This document shows positions 13,501 through 23,582 of a DNA stretch of 64,000 bases, one piece after another. This DNA comes from Eudorina sp. 2006-703-Eu-15 (taxonomy: Eukaryota > Chlorophyta > Chlorophyceae > Chlamydomonadales > Volvocaceae): NCBI GenBank assembly GCA_003117195.1, contig BDSI01000004.1, forward strand, positions 491,290 to 555,289. The letters are read 5' to 3'. The notes below the pieces were generated by a model, which saw only the letters and a program-made list of their open reading frames with translations, had not been told where the DNA came from and made no database searches. The position numbers were made by a program, and so were the translations under genes. Numbering within the stretch: position 1 is the first letter of the stretch; the number at the start of each line of letters is the position of its first letter.

Positions 13501-14376
13501 TGCAAGCCGCGGCGGCTGGGCGCACTACCTCAACGCACCGGCTGCAGCGGATTGACGGGGGTCAGCTGCAGCATAGGCGGCACGCTGTCCGAGTGCTTCT
13601 CCTTGTAGAGGAAGTCCAGGACCGTGCCCATGAGTGCAGGTTCGATGCGCGTGTTCACCAGCTTCCGGCGCTCCTCGTCCGTCACTTGCAGGTTGGAAAC
13701 CAGCTTATCGATGGAGTCGGACCTGGCGGCCAGGTTGGGCGTCCTGGACGGAGAGCGTCGAGGGCACCGGCGGGTATGTTCGACTTGATTGATCTGAACA
13801 CGTAAGTATATAACAATGACTGGAAAGTTGTGCACATTATGTCGTGTGAGGTTGCGGGGGCGGATGTACAGCGATGTATGCGATGAACAACACGCGGGAG
13901 AGCGTCACCAGACCTGTCCCGAGAGCTGTCCCGAGAGCTGTCCCGGAGAACCCCGCACGGCAATTCTTACTTGGGGTACAATTGCGACAGCTTACGCCAA
14001 GGTACGCAAAGCAGGAACTCCAGGAAACCTGGAGGAGCGTTCATCAGTGCCGACACCGCCAGCGCTGCGCTCGCAACCGCCTGCAGCGTGCCGGGTAGGA
14101 GGTGTTAGTTTCGGTCGCCCACGGGACACATTAACCGAGATGCCATTAGTCATTATCTGGCATGCTCCACAATTTTAGAGCCCGACAGTGCAGCTGCTTC
14201 AAGGGACCACCGGCACCCACCCTGCAACGATCCGCATCCAGCTCCTGTAGCTGATCCTCGCAGCGTGGCAGCATGACGTTGAGCGCAGCTGGAAGAAAAT
14301 CATATAGTATTCCCTCCGTCAGCTCTTTCACGCGCCTGTCCTCCGAGTCCATGTGCGCTGACAGCCTGTTCTCCAT
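1503..14376 (-). CDS. Giant ankyrin-repeat / CCCH zinc-finger protein (about 2,530 aa, 14 exons)
   Basis: Exons read by splice sites and phase: 14376-14221, 14080-14006, 13793-13539, 13002-12563, 12115-11626, 11216-11034, 10825-10559, 10200-9391, 9080-8754, 8313-8149, 7653-7501, 6870-6112, 5565-5419, 4868-1503. All joins are phase 0 except the fourth, which is phase 2 and resolves an Arg codon. Together they give about 2,530 residues. One ankyrin repeat (GATPLHCAALRGNPAQVDHL) sits near residues 181-212, followed by a Cys-rich stretch and a hydrophobic segment near 275-302. A long Ala/Glu/Arg helical region follows, with a charged coiled coil across the last two exon boundaries. The 3.4-kb last exon is Gln/His/Ala/Gly-rich and holds one CCCH finger (C-X7-C-X5-C-X3-H) at nucleotides about 2340-2396, near residue 2240. 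A CCCH finger suggests RNA binding; the role is unknown. The start at 14376 is the first Met in an open frame, so upstream exons are possible. Splitting into two genes cannot be excluded, because the third exon frame reaches a stop at 13530 if it is not spliced. Confidence 0.68.
2340..2396 (-). other. CCCH zinc finger coding segment
   Basis: The translated motif CRFHLQGFCRDGDRCRYVH gives spacing C-X7-C-X5-C-X3-H. This is within the range of C3H1 fingers, which usually bind single-stranded RNA. Only one copy is visible, whereas plant tandem-zinc-finger proteins carry two. It lies in the low-complexity C-terminal exon of the ankyrin-repeat gene. Confidence 0.85.
5892..5999. repeat. Three tandem copies of a 35-bp unit
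   Basis: Copies begin at 5892, 5927 and 5962, each starting CATGCTGTCAGCACCCGATG. The third copy diverges after about 20 bases. The array lies in the intron between the exons ending at 6112 and starting at 5565 of the ankyrin/CCCH gene and is a short minisatellite. Confidence 0.9.
7841..7945. ncRNA. Long imperfect intronic foldback, candidate small-RNA precursor
   Basis: Arm 1 (7841-7886) and arm 2 (7898-7945) are near-perfect reverse complements around an 11-base loop. The outer 17 bases, beginning GCATGTTCGGAGAACGA, pair exactly. After a short internal mismatch of about 8 bases, roughly 22 more pair with two differences, down to CACCCATGC. The foldback lies in the intron between exons 8313-8149 and 7653-7501 of the ankyrin/CCCH gene. 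Such stems resemble Chlamydomonas miRNA/siRNA precursors but could also be a tiny inverted-repeat element. Expression is not shown by the sequence. Confidence 0.5.
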
Positions 14377-15688
14377 CTTTTGGAGCCTTGACTTGCGACT
14401 CCTGCATTTGCCCGATACTCCGCATGAAAACGCGAAGTAATGTCCGGTACGGGCGTAACTAGCCCGTCCCTATGCAACCCTGTGCGGCGCTGCAGCACTT
14501 GCTACCTTCCCCTGTCAAGATCCGGGTCGCTCTCATGGAAAAATGAGAGTGCAATCCCCTTAGCCTTACCCAAACATTCCATCTTGAGAGGGGACCTGCG
14601 CCCCTGTAATGGGCTGCTCCATCTTATTGTTCAAGAGGCCCATCACGGCCTATGGGCCATGTAGACTATCATCATTTGCCAAAACCACCTGCATGATATC
14701 CCAGTGAGATGCGAACGGTTCCGCCAAATGACCTCGAGCAATGCACGCACAAATACTAGACTGTGAGCCAATATCATATTCTTCAAGCCACCACGGAAAC
14801 CCGGTTGCGCAATATGTGATGACATAAATGCAACAGCACATAGGCCCGCGTCGCAAGAGAAAGAATTATGAAATATTTAACACCGCGCGCACTGTCCAAA
14901 GCCAGAATAGATCATAATGTAAGTGCTTAAGCTTTTTCATCCAAACAGCATAGCGACTGAATGACGCACAAAGCTGACTCCGCTGCCCTGACCTGTTGTG
15001 CCCACCCGGATGACACTCCGAGGCGTTGTATTTATAGCTTGGACAAAATTTGTTACGCTGAAACAGCTCGTAAGAGTTTATAAAGGTAAACGTCAGTTCT
15101 GGAATAGGGGGAAATCGCTGGTCCGTGATATCTAGCTTGATAGTTCCTGTCAATGATATAAGCATTATACCCTATCTATAACAAAGCAAGTATATCGCAG
15201 AGCAGAAGTCGTGAAGGGCTTTCGGCTTTGGGCATGGCTGTACGGATACGGATAGCAAAACAGTTTGTGCAGTGTTGAGCTTCGTTTGTTCGGGTAAGGC
15301 ATCCATGTTTATTTCTAACATAGTGTAACTTATATTGCCTGACACATCGAGGCTCGTTTTTTACAACGCTGCTTCTAAGCTACCCACTGCCTTGAAGGGA
15401 TTGCATTCTCTTTGGGTCTTTGTAGGGTCACGCTCATATGGCTTCGCAAGTTCTGGTTGGGCAGCGGCAGGTGCCCGAACGGGTGCGGGTGTATGGACCA
15501 CCGCTTGTAGTGCATGAGCTTTTACAGGAAGGAGCTACCTTGAATAAAACATTACGAGATGAAATGGTGAGTGTAAGACAGTAACGGACATGCGCCTACG
15601 TCTGCTTGTCATGTCACGCGGCCCAGGCCTTCCTTTGAGCTTGCATCGCGGGCGCGAATTCGTCCACATAGAGCCGGCTTCGGTTCAT
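14377..15688. other. AT-richer spacer, promoter side of the giant gene and tail of a small minus-strand frame
   Basis: The stretch is less GC-rich than its surroundings and its frames show no recognisable domain. On the minus strand, TGTAA occurs near 15525, about 160 bases after the stop of the short frame at 15689-15859, and could be its polyadenylation signal. The 5' end of the ankyrin/CCCH gene must lie here, but I cannot place its promoter. Confidence 0.4.
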
Positions 15689-15859
15689 CTACTTACTCAG
15701 CTTATATGGCGGCACATCCTTACGCTTGAACATTGGCCGACAGTTGAACCGGGTTTCCTTGCAGCCCCCACGGTTGCAGAACTCCACCTTCGACCCCCGA
15801 TTGTCCCGCATCTCATGCGCCTTCATTTCCCTGGCACCCGCTCGACGGAACCCATCCTC
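15689..15859 (-). CDS. Short Cys-containing coding-like exon, unknown function
   Basis: An open frame of 56 codons reads through MKAHEMRDNRGSKVEF, then CNRGGCKETRFNC, and ends in KRKDVPPYKLSK before a TAG. The mix of charged residues and a C-X4-C-X6-C spacing looks like a real C terminus rather than GC-rich chance sequence. A TGTAA signal follows on the same strand near 15525. The upstream boundary at about 15859 is inferred from an AG acceptor and upstream exons were not resolved; a standalone start would be the Met of MKAHEM. It would be divergent from the FAM228-like gene at 16137. I do not recognise the family. Confidence 0.35.
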   Translation of the reverse strand, partial: EDGFRRAGAREMKAHEMRDNRGSKVEFCNRGGCKETRFNCRPMFKRKDVPPYKLSK

Positions 15860-16136
15860 CTCTCAACAAATTTGCCCCCACAGAACCGATCTTCATCCGC
15901 GCCAGGTGCGCCACGCAGGTACGCGTCCTTAACGAGGTGGCATCTGTGTGGATCGCCTAATGGCGGTAGTGCTTCGGGGCAAACAAAACGCAAAACTCCG
16001 CCTCCGGATACCTAGTAACTCAAGCTGAAGATCACATTCCTGGACTTCCACCCGGACACCCCGTAACGCCGCGGGCCCACTTGGATGCACAGCCCGCACC
16101 GGTGCGGGCAGGGCCCATACGGCGCTGCAGGGGCTT

Positions 16137-19100
16137 ATGTGTCCTGAAACAACCACGATATCTGACGCTCCCCCTGCTGCTCTTGCTGCCTCCATCCGCA
16201 GCCCTTGGCACAACGAGGAGGTCGCACTGGACTCTCTGCGGGCGAGGGTGCAGCAGCAACGAGCCATCCGCGAGGCGGAGATGGCCCGACAGGAGGCCTC
16301 GTTCCACGCAACGGTACAGGTACGACAGCAGCGCGCGGTTCTGGAGCGTGTCACGGTGCGGCATCCAACTGCCTGTCAGATCTGGGCCCAGTGCAGCGAG
16401 CTGCACATCGATCGAGCCTTGCAAGGCGCTGCACCTGTGGGAAGTCATACCACACACGCCCTCTGGGTGCCGAGGGCGGGGTTCTCATTGGATGACAAAA
16501 ACACGCCCCCTTGGCGCCCGTGCACTCTTAACGGTCATCCGTTGCAGCGGCGGAGGGAGGCGGAGGCGCAGCGCAGCGAGGCCAAGCTGGGGATGTTGCT
16601 GAGCGATGTGCTGACGGGCATGTCCTCCGCGGACGGCCCAGTGGCGGAGGCTCAGGCCGCGCTGGCGCATGCCACCAAGGTACGGCCGTACGGCACCAGT
16701 CTGCGAGCACCTCCGCCCATGCAACGTTAAGCGCTGGGGCGCACAGGCGGGCACAGGGTGTTGGGGCATCTGGTGGGGTAAGGCGGGGCGCGCAGGAATG
16801 GGGCGCGCATGCGCGCAACGGTCGTCACCGCCCGGCGTCTTACAAGTCTTATGCGGCGCGATGCCCCCCCCCCCCGCGTGAGGCGCTGGCAACGGTGTCT
16901 AGGCCCTCAGGCGCCTCCATGACACTGCCTCCACGACCCGCGCGCCGTGACCCCGCCGTGGCCCCGCTTCCATGACCCCGGACCCACCGTGGCCCTGGAT
17001 CCGCCAGGTCCGCGACAAGAAGAAGGAGTCGCTGCACCAGGAGTGGCACACGAAGGTGTTCGACACGATCCAGGGGCGGCTGCAGGCGGCGCTGGACGAG
17101 CGGGACCCCGCCGCCATCGAGTCCCGACTCAAGAGCCAGTACGACCAGTACCTGCACACCAGCAACACCAAGGTGGGCGTCTTCCGCGACGTCATCATCG
17201 AGCAGGACTACAACCCGCTCGCGGCGGGTCAAGCGGCCATTCGGATTCCCACAGGTGGGTGGGTGGGTCGCTGAAGGCGGAATGACGCAACCGGATGCTG
17301 CAGGCGGCGGCGGCGGCTCAGGTCACGTCACGGGATCCCTCGGGATGTGAAGGGCGGTAGGTACCCGGGTGGCTGCTTACAGGCGCGTCACAGTCACATT
17401 CTAGGGCAGCGGCGGTGGCAGCGGGCGTGGCGGTGACGGTGGCGCGGTTGCAGTGACGGTGAGGGTGGCCGTGGCAGTGGCTCGACCTGTACTGTCTCGA
17501 AGCCCAAGGTCACCGCGCTCCCGCGCCGACCTGCGCCTGGCCTCGCGGCCGCGCTTGCCGCAGGCGACATCCGCGACCCGCTCAAACGCGACGTGCTCAA
17601 GGGCGAGTACGAGCAGCGCATGATGAGCGGCGGCCTGTTTGGGGCCTCCGGGCGGCGCGGCAGCAGCAGCCTGCCGCGGAGCGCCTCGGCCGGGTCGCAG
17701 GGCGGCGGCGCGGTGGCGGGGCCGGGCCGGGAGACGCTGGACACGAAAGTGTGGGGCGAGCTGGCGGTCTCGGCGACGCCCTTCGGGCACTGCAACGACG
17801 GCATGGGGTCCTACGTCGTGCGGCCGAACTCGAGCAACCCGGTAGGCCCTCACAAGCTGCACTGGGGCGCGGCATTGTGCGTTGCGGTGCGGTGCGATTC
17901 GGGGCAGTGCAGTACATTGCAGTAGAATGCAGTACAGTGCTGTACGCGCAAACTGGTCTCAGTCCCACTGTGCTGTCCACGCTGAGGGTAAACCCCAATC
18001 TGGAGCCCTGGAATTCAAACTCGAACCCCAATCTGACCAACCTGAATCGCAATCTGACCAACCTGACCGACCCCGGCCCGGCACCTCTCTCCGGTTCCGC
18101 AGCTGTGTGTGAGCCGGGTGGTGATGGACCACTACGACTACGCGCGCGGCAACGAGGCGGCGGCAGCGGAGGTGCCCCCCGGCAAGCGCCGGGTGCCCGG
18201 GCCCGAGCAGCGGCGTGGGCGGGCGGACCTGTTCGACGTGGTGCACCACACCTGCCACATGAAACCCGAGGGGTATACAGGTGGGTCCTGGGGGAGCCAT
18301 TTGAGCCGAACCGAACCGCGCGGCAAGCAGGCTGGGTCCAGGCCTGCGGACGTAGCAGCAGTACATCAGTGCGCCCGCGTGTCTGTAGGGCCTTACGTCC
18401 TGACCCTGCTCCCCCCCCCGGGACCGGCCTTGGGATGACCCGCAGGCGGGGACCAGTGGCTGGAGGCCCGCGGCAAGGCTCACCCGCAGGGCCCGGAGCA
18501 GCGCCGCGGCCGGAGGGACCTCACGGAGGTGCTGCGCGCGCCCGGCTCAGCGGAGGGCCGTCCCCCGCCGGCGCCCGGCGCGTCTGGCGGCGCGGTCGGG
18601 GACCTGTGGCTGGACGCAAAGGGCAAGGCGCGTGTGGAGGGACCGGAGGTGCGGCGAGGCCGGGCCGGGCTGTATGAGACGCTACAGCAGTCGAGCAACC
18701 CGTACGAGGGCGGCAGCAAGGTACGGTGTACGGCATGCGGTGAAGAGTAGGGGTTGGGAGGGCGGGTGGATGGGAGGCAGGGAAGGTGTTCCGGGAGGCG
18801 GCAGATGCGCGAAGCACGTACACGCGGGAGGGTCCACATGGTAGGTATCTCGTGGATCACGCTGACGGTTGACAGTTGACGGTTGTCGCGCTCTGGAAGC
18901 GATGCCCCTGTCGCTTGGCGCCCTTCGCCGGAGGCCTCCGACTGATTGTAGCCGCGTAGGAGTGAAGTACCCGTTGAGACAGGCCGGGGTGGAGTACAGT
19001 CGATCCTAGGCTGCGGGTACGAGCGTCAACCCGGCGTTCCCGTTGTGCCTCGTTGCCCCTGTGACGCCGTCACCCGCGTCCCTCCTCTCATACTCCCCTC

Positions 19101-19404
19101 TTTCCGTTGTGTGTTTAGAGAAGAGACCCGCCCGACCCAAACCAAGGACCAAAATACTTACCGTAAGAACCTGCAAATGAACAAACAACAAAACGGCACG
19201 GACACCTACGCCACACGCCCCGGGCAGGTCGGCGACGCGTGGCTGGAGTACAAGGGCAAGCGCGTGCTGCCCAAGCTGCCGCCGGAGGCGGGCGCGGCGC
19301 TGGCGGGGATTCCCGCGCCGTTGGCGCCGAGGCGTCCCACGGACGAGCGGAAGTTCGGGACGCACCTCGCGGTGGTGGAGGGCCACGTGACCGTGAAGGA
19401 CTGA
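16137..19404 (+). CDS. FAM228-like protein with C-terminal Trp-containing repeats (about 489 aa)
   Basis: Seven exons in consistent phase: 16137-16319, 16548-16679, 17008-17254, 17564-17841, 18103-18280, 18446-18720, 19228-19404. The N-terminal half is a charged helix (SLRARVQQQRAIREAEMARQ, then RRREAEAQRSEAK). The third and fourth exons read QEWHTKVFDTIQ, YDQYLHTSNTK, DVIIEQDYNPLAA and GDIRDPLKRDVLKGEYE. That order (helix, aspartate-tyrosine-Pro-Leu turn, then a DPL strand) resembles the animal FAM228 family as I remember it. The C-terminal part carries degenerate repeats: GDQWLEARGK, GDLWLDAKGK and GDAWLEYKGK, plus three copies like PEQRRGRADL. Family assignment is tentative, and a role in cilia or basal bodies is only inference. 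A TGTAA occurs downstream near 19769. Confidence 0.72.
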
Positions 19405-22184
19405 GACCGATGGTATCCGCAGCGAAGGCGATGTCTCGCCCGTGCGCATGTGGGTGGTTTTAAAGGAAACAGCCCAGACACATAGGTGAGTGTTGGCCGT
19501 GGGCCGCACCTTGCATCTCATTCGGTGTACCTCAGTCGGTGGATTGGTCCGGCCGCCGAGCCTTGGGCGCCAGCCGCTGCACGCCGGCGGGCGGGCGGGC
19601 TGTAGACAGGGCTGGTGTGCAGTGCTGCGAGGAGGGGATGCATGGGCGGTTGCGGTCGCCAGTCTGGCGCTGCTCCAGTGGCGCGAGTCAAGCCGTGGTG
19701 ATCACGTGCGAGCGTGGGCAGGCGGTCAGCATGCCAGGGAAGATGCGTGCGCTCTTTTGCTGCGCAAGTGTAAGGATTATGGAGGGGCCCTTCCGCTCCC
19801 GCGGCTAGCTATGAAGGCATGTCAAGATGTCGTATGTGCAGAGCATATTGTAGGAAGGAAAGCCCTGGGTCTCGTCTGGTTCATATCCATGTCCATATCC
19901 ACAGTTGCATACATCCCAACCCGGCGGGCGGGTGGGATGTGCAAATAGCGAAGGCGTGCTCGTGTGGAGGACCAGGGTTTGCGTGTTTAGAGGGAAAACG
20001 GAGCTGCGAACCGTGTTTTTGTGGTTGTGCGTGCGCTTGTGCGTTTCGCGAGGAAACGCGTTGATGGTGGGGGCAGAGTGCGCGGGGAAGTGCGGTGGGG
20101 TGCGGCAGGACCGCGGGGCACATGAGCGACCAAGGGGCCACCGGCGAGGCGACCTGAACCCCGCGCGGGCTGGGTTGCCTTGGCCTTCGTCGGGGTTGGG
20201 TTGCATTGGGTGGGTGCAGTTGTTTTCCCATGCACGTGTCGTGGCAGCATTGCGTGCGAGTATGTGTATCTGCACCGGACTGACAGACACCGGGTCATCT
20301 GTTCTTTTCGGACACTGCGGGGGCATTCCGTGGGTCAACCTTCATGCGCGGGGGATGAAGCGGTGGGAAAAGGTTGGCAGGCAGGTAGGTAGGTAGGCTC
20401 GAACGCAGCGGGGGGCTGGCGGTAGCACTACCGTAGGAGCCTGACCGGGCTGGTGGCGGGTGAGATGTCGCCGGCCGGCGGCGAGCAGCCGGGGTGTGAG
20501 ATGGCGGGTGTTGAAGCCTGCGGTACAGCCAACGCGGGTGATTCCAACTCGGGGCGAGCGGGGTGCGGAGGTTGCAGGACACCCGCAAGATGAACTTGAA
20601 GCACATGAGCACAGGTTGGGAGCTGGGGGCATCGAGGAGTACCGTTGGCATTGTATCTGGGTAGCTTGCAATTAGAACTGAATCCCTGTGTGGTGGCAAG
20701 GGCAAGCGCCCGCTGGGGCACCGTCTGCCCGGGACGATGCCTCGACCCGCTGACACTCAACCGGTCTCTTATCTAAACACTCAACCGGTCATGCGCTGGG
20801 GCTTCCAGAAGGATCAAGTGGGTAGGAATCATGCCGCCACGGCAGGACGGCCGCCTGGGGCGCGGTCTGATGCGGCCGGGGTTGCGTGAATTAAGAGCTT
20901 GTGTATTACACACGCATCCCGCTTCGAAACCAAGACAGATCCTCCCGGGGATATGGCCGCTCTGAATGTGCCCTTGACTAGGACGTCAGACCCCATCTTC
21001 CGCAGGATTGCAGAGGGCTGCAACGAAGGTGTCGTTGCTGCTGTTGGTAATGCTGTAGTGGCGGTGCTGCTGCTGGGTCGATCGTGCTGCGTGCCGACCA
21101 TACCACAGAACGCGCCCATTAACTGTCCGTGAATGCCGTGTCAGATGCGGTGAAGGGCAAGGATGAGTTTGCATTTAACGTAACATGACGGAACAGAACG
21201 TTTTCGCGCAAGTAAAGTACGCCTCCTCGAGGCTCAAGGAACGAGCGCCTATGAGCAGGCACAGGTACACAAATTGGAGGGTGTTGCAAATGGACATGCG
21301 CGTGAATGGCGGCAAGCCCCCGACGATGTCCACGACCCGAGCAACTACCTTCGCAGCAATACCGGCACTGCCATGTTCATCACCCCAAAGCCAAGCCCGC
21401 CGCCGCCAAGCGCCGCCGGTGGGCTACCTGTCCGCGGTCATGACGGGCAGCAAACCACGGCCCGCTTCCAAAGGGTTCCGAATGGGTCCGTGAATGTGCA
21501 TACCTCAGTATGAGGATGCTACTGTGCCTTTGCATATTGCGCACGCTGCCTTGGCAACCGACTTACGCACGGCGGTGACAGTGTCGAGTGTCTCGCGATG
21601 TGTCGTCCGTGACAGGTCCGCAGGAAGCACGGCCAGCGTTGCGCTGCTCCTCGGTTTGTACCCGCGCACAGGGTTGATGGCGGGGCTTCTGCATGACACA
21701 CGACCTTACAACGCACCAACCTCTTGCATGCGAGAGTGTCCTCCGGTCGTGGTATGTCCGTTCTCGAAACCGAGCTACGCCGCTCAGTTGCATGCCGGTG
21801 CCACAATGTGAAAGGACGTCGCAACCCCAACTAGGACTCCGCATCTGCACCAATCTTTTCACTGGCCACCTACTTCGAAAGGACAGAGAATTGTGGGGAA
21901 TGAGTGAGGAATCCGCCACCCCGTCTGCCTGTACTGCATCGCCGCCCCATCACCGTCCCCGTACGACCCGGATTGCATACCCAAAGCAGTACAAGCGGGC
22001 GCTATAGACGTCGCCATTCTATGAGCAGCTTGTGAAATACTGCTTCTACCAGGCATCTGCACCAAGTCCGGGTAAACCGACCGCGGGGTCACTAGCGTAA
22101 AGCCCGCGCTCACAACATATATACCCCTTTGCGGGGGAAGTTCCCGAGTAAGGTAAACCTGACGTCCTCAGGTTCTCCTTAGTT
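19405..22184. other. G/T-rich 3' flank and spacer between the FAM228-like gene and LSM5
   Basis: From 19405 to about 20400 the plus strand is strongly G/T-rich, as expected of a volvocine 3' UTR and downstream region. TGTAAG near 19769 is a candidate polyadenylation signal for the FAM228-like gene. The rest holds only frames without recognisable domains, apart from the coding-like block at 21184-21525 listed separately. Confidence 0.45.
21184..21525 (+). other. Coding-like block without a clear start, possible orphan exon or gene relic
   Basis: One plus-strand frame stays open for about 113 codons between a TAA near 21181 and a TGA near 21523, with balanced composition. It includes ERFRASKVRLLEAQ, QVHKLEGVANGHAREWRQ and DDVHDPSNYLRSNTGTA, then a Pro-rich tail. 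The only ATG lies in the middle, so a 5' exon would be needed. I recognise no family. Alternatives are a terminal exon of an unresolved gene, a pseudogene fragment or a chance frame. Confidence 0.3.
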
Positions 22185-22255
22185 CCTCACAAGTAGACCG
22201 GCTTCCCTCCAGACACCATTTTCCTCACAAGTAGTCCGGCTTCCCTCCAGGCACC
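22185..22255. repeat. Tandem duplication of the LSM5 stop-codon region
   Basis: The 33-base segment at 22223-22255, covering the last LSM5 codons and stop, recurs at 22185-22217 with two substitutions. The period is 38 bases. The second copy lies just downstream of the LSM5 stop on the minus strand and, being offset by 38, is not in frame with it. Confidence 0.9.
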
Positions 22256-22512
22256 AAAATGGCTATGTTGTTCCCGTTGAGGAGGATCTGGTCCAGCTTG
22301 GTCAGCTTCTTGCCCTCCGGCGAGTCCTCAATTTCCGTGACATCCTCCAATACCATGTTGACGTAAACATCGAAGCCTCTGAGTGTGCCGACAATTTCTT
22401 TGTCGCCCTTCATAATTACCCACATTCGCGAGCCGATACAGCGGTCTATAAGCTCTGAGGGTAGAAGATGGCTAGGGTTGCCTTCATAGTTTCCTTTCTT
22501 GGGCGCAATCAT
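22225..22512 (-). CDS. LSM5: U6 snRNA-associated Sm-like protein LSm5
   Basis: A single open frame encodes about 95 residues beginning [20 protein letters not shown]. The Sm1 motif region ([20 protein letters not shown], then [17 protein letters not shown]) and the Sm2 region ([16 protein letters not shown]) are complete. They match LSm5, a subunit of the Lsm2-8 ring that binds the U6 snRNA 3' end and of the cytoplasmic Lsm1-7 decay complex. Length fits the family (about 91-99 residues). The conserved part has no intron, unusual here. The N terminus is less certain: AG acceptors lie just upstream of the ATG and before the codons for NPSHLL, so a short 5' exon could replace the first residues. 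Confidence 0.92.
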   Translation of the reverse strand: MIAPKKGNYEGNPSHLLPSELIDRCIGSRMWVIMKGDKEIVGTLRGFDVYVNMVLEDVTEIEDSPEGKKLTKLDQILLNGNNIAILVPGGKPDYL

Positions 22513-23582
22513 CCTGACAGAATTTACAAAAGCGTTCAGACAAAGTGCCAACGCATACAAAATGTAATACTTTGAAGAAGGTATCTGACGCAGTTTAAAC
22601 AAAGTCATATACAAACAAAACGCAAGACACATGACAGAGACTGTCAGGCGCATTTGACAACTCCCAACCGTCGCCAAAGCGCTGTACACCTAGCCCTCAG
22701 CCTTTCGTTCACTGACCCAAGTGCGCGCAATTGCGAACGATTGGGTTGACAATGAAAAAAGACAAGAATGGGAATCGTCGCACGCGCTGTCGCCTTGCCC
22801 GGGCTTGCGACGTGTCAGCCGTGACATGCCAATACGCACCAGGCATGAGCCCGGCCGTGAGGGACCGGGCATGAGCCCCATATGTTTCTAAATACCAACT
22901 ATTAGGCAAGCCCGGCGCCGCCATAACCGCTTTGAAAACGAACTCCGCGCTGCCCACGGCTGCCCCCATAATTAGGCCATCCACTGCCAAACGATCGTTA
23001 TACACATTGAACTGTACCGAGAACCAAGCAAGAACGACCGAAATTCCTGCATAGCATTTATAAACAGATGTCCGCGCAGAGCCAAAATTACTCGAGGCTC
23101 CCCACCATCCAACCGCTGGGAAGCCCTCAGGTGTGACCGCTCAGCCGAACCCTTCTGATTCTTCGGCAGAAAGTGCCATCTGCAGCTAATGACTACAGCA
23201 CATCGTAGCATATGTCTCCTATGTCCCGGACGTAATTGCGCCTGGCGCCTCGGTTCCAGCGCTGTCAAGGGATTCGACATCGGCATCCCTCACCCTGGGT
23301 GAAGAAAACCACCTACTGTAGGCGCTACCCTGGCGTCACAACTGCCAAATAACCCTCACTCAGCCGACCAGATCAAGGATGGCTTAGGACACGTGAAATG
23401 ACGGCCTGCCCGTCTAGAAACCCGCATACGAATCCCTTCTGTGCCTGTGGTCCGCGTACAGAGAGCCATTCCCAAGAGCTATTAAGACGCTCTAATCCCT
23501 AATGCCTCAGATACGAATATACATACCTCACCACACTACATTGCAGTATGACAAGGAAACCCTCTGTTCCAATTTTCCGTGT
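22513..23582. other. Spacer between LSM5 and AMMECR1
   Basis: No domain-bearing frame was found on either strand. The sequence is less GC-rich than the coding regions. It should contain the LSM5 promoter (minus strand) and the AMMECR1 3' UTR. I cannot place individual sites. Confidence 0.45.
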
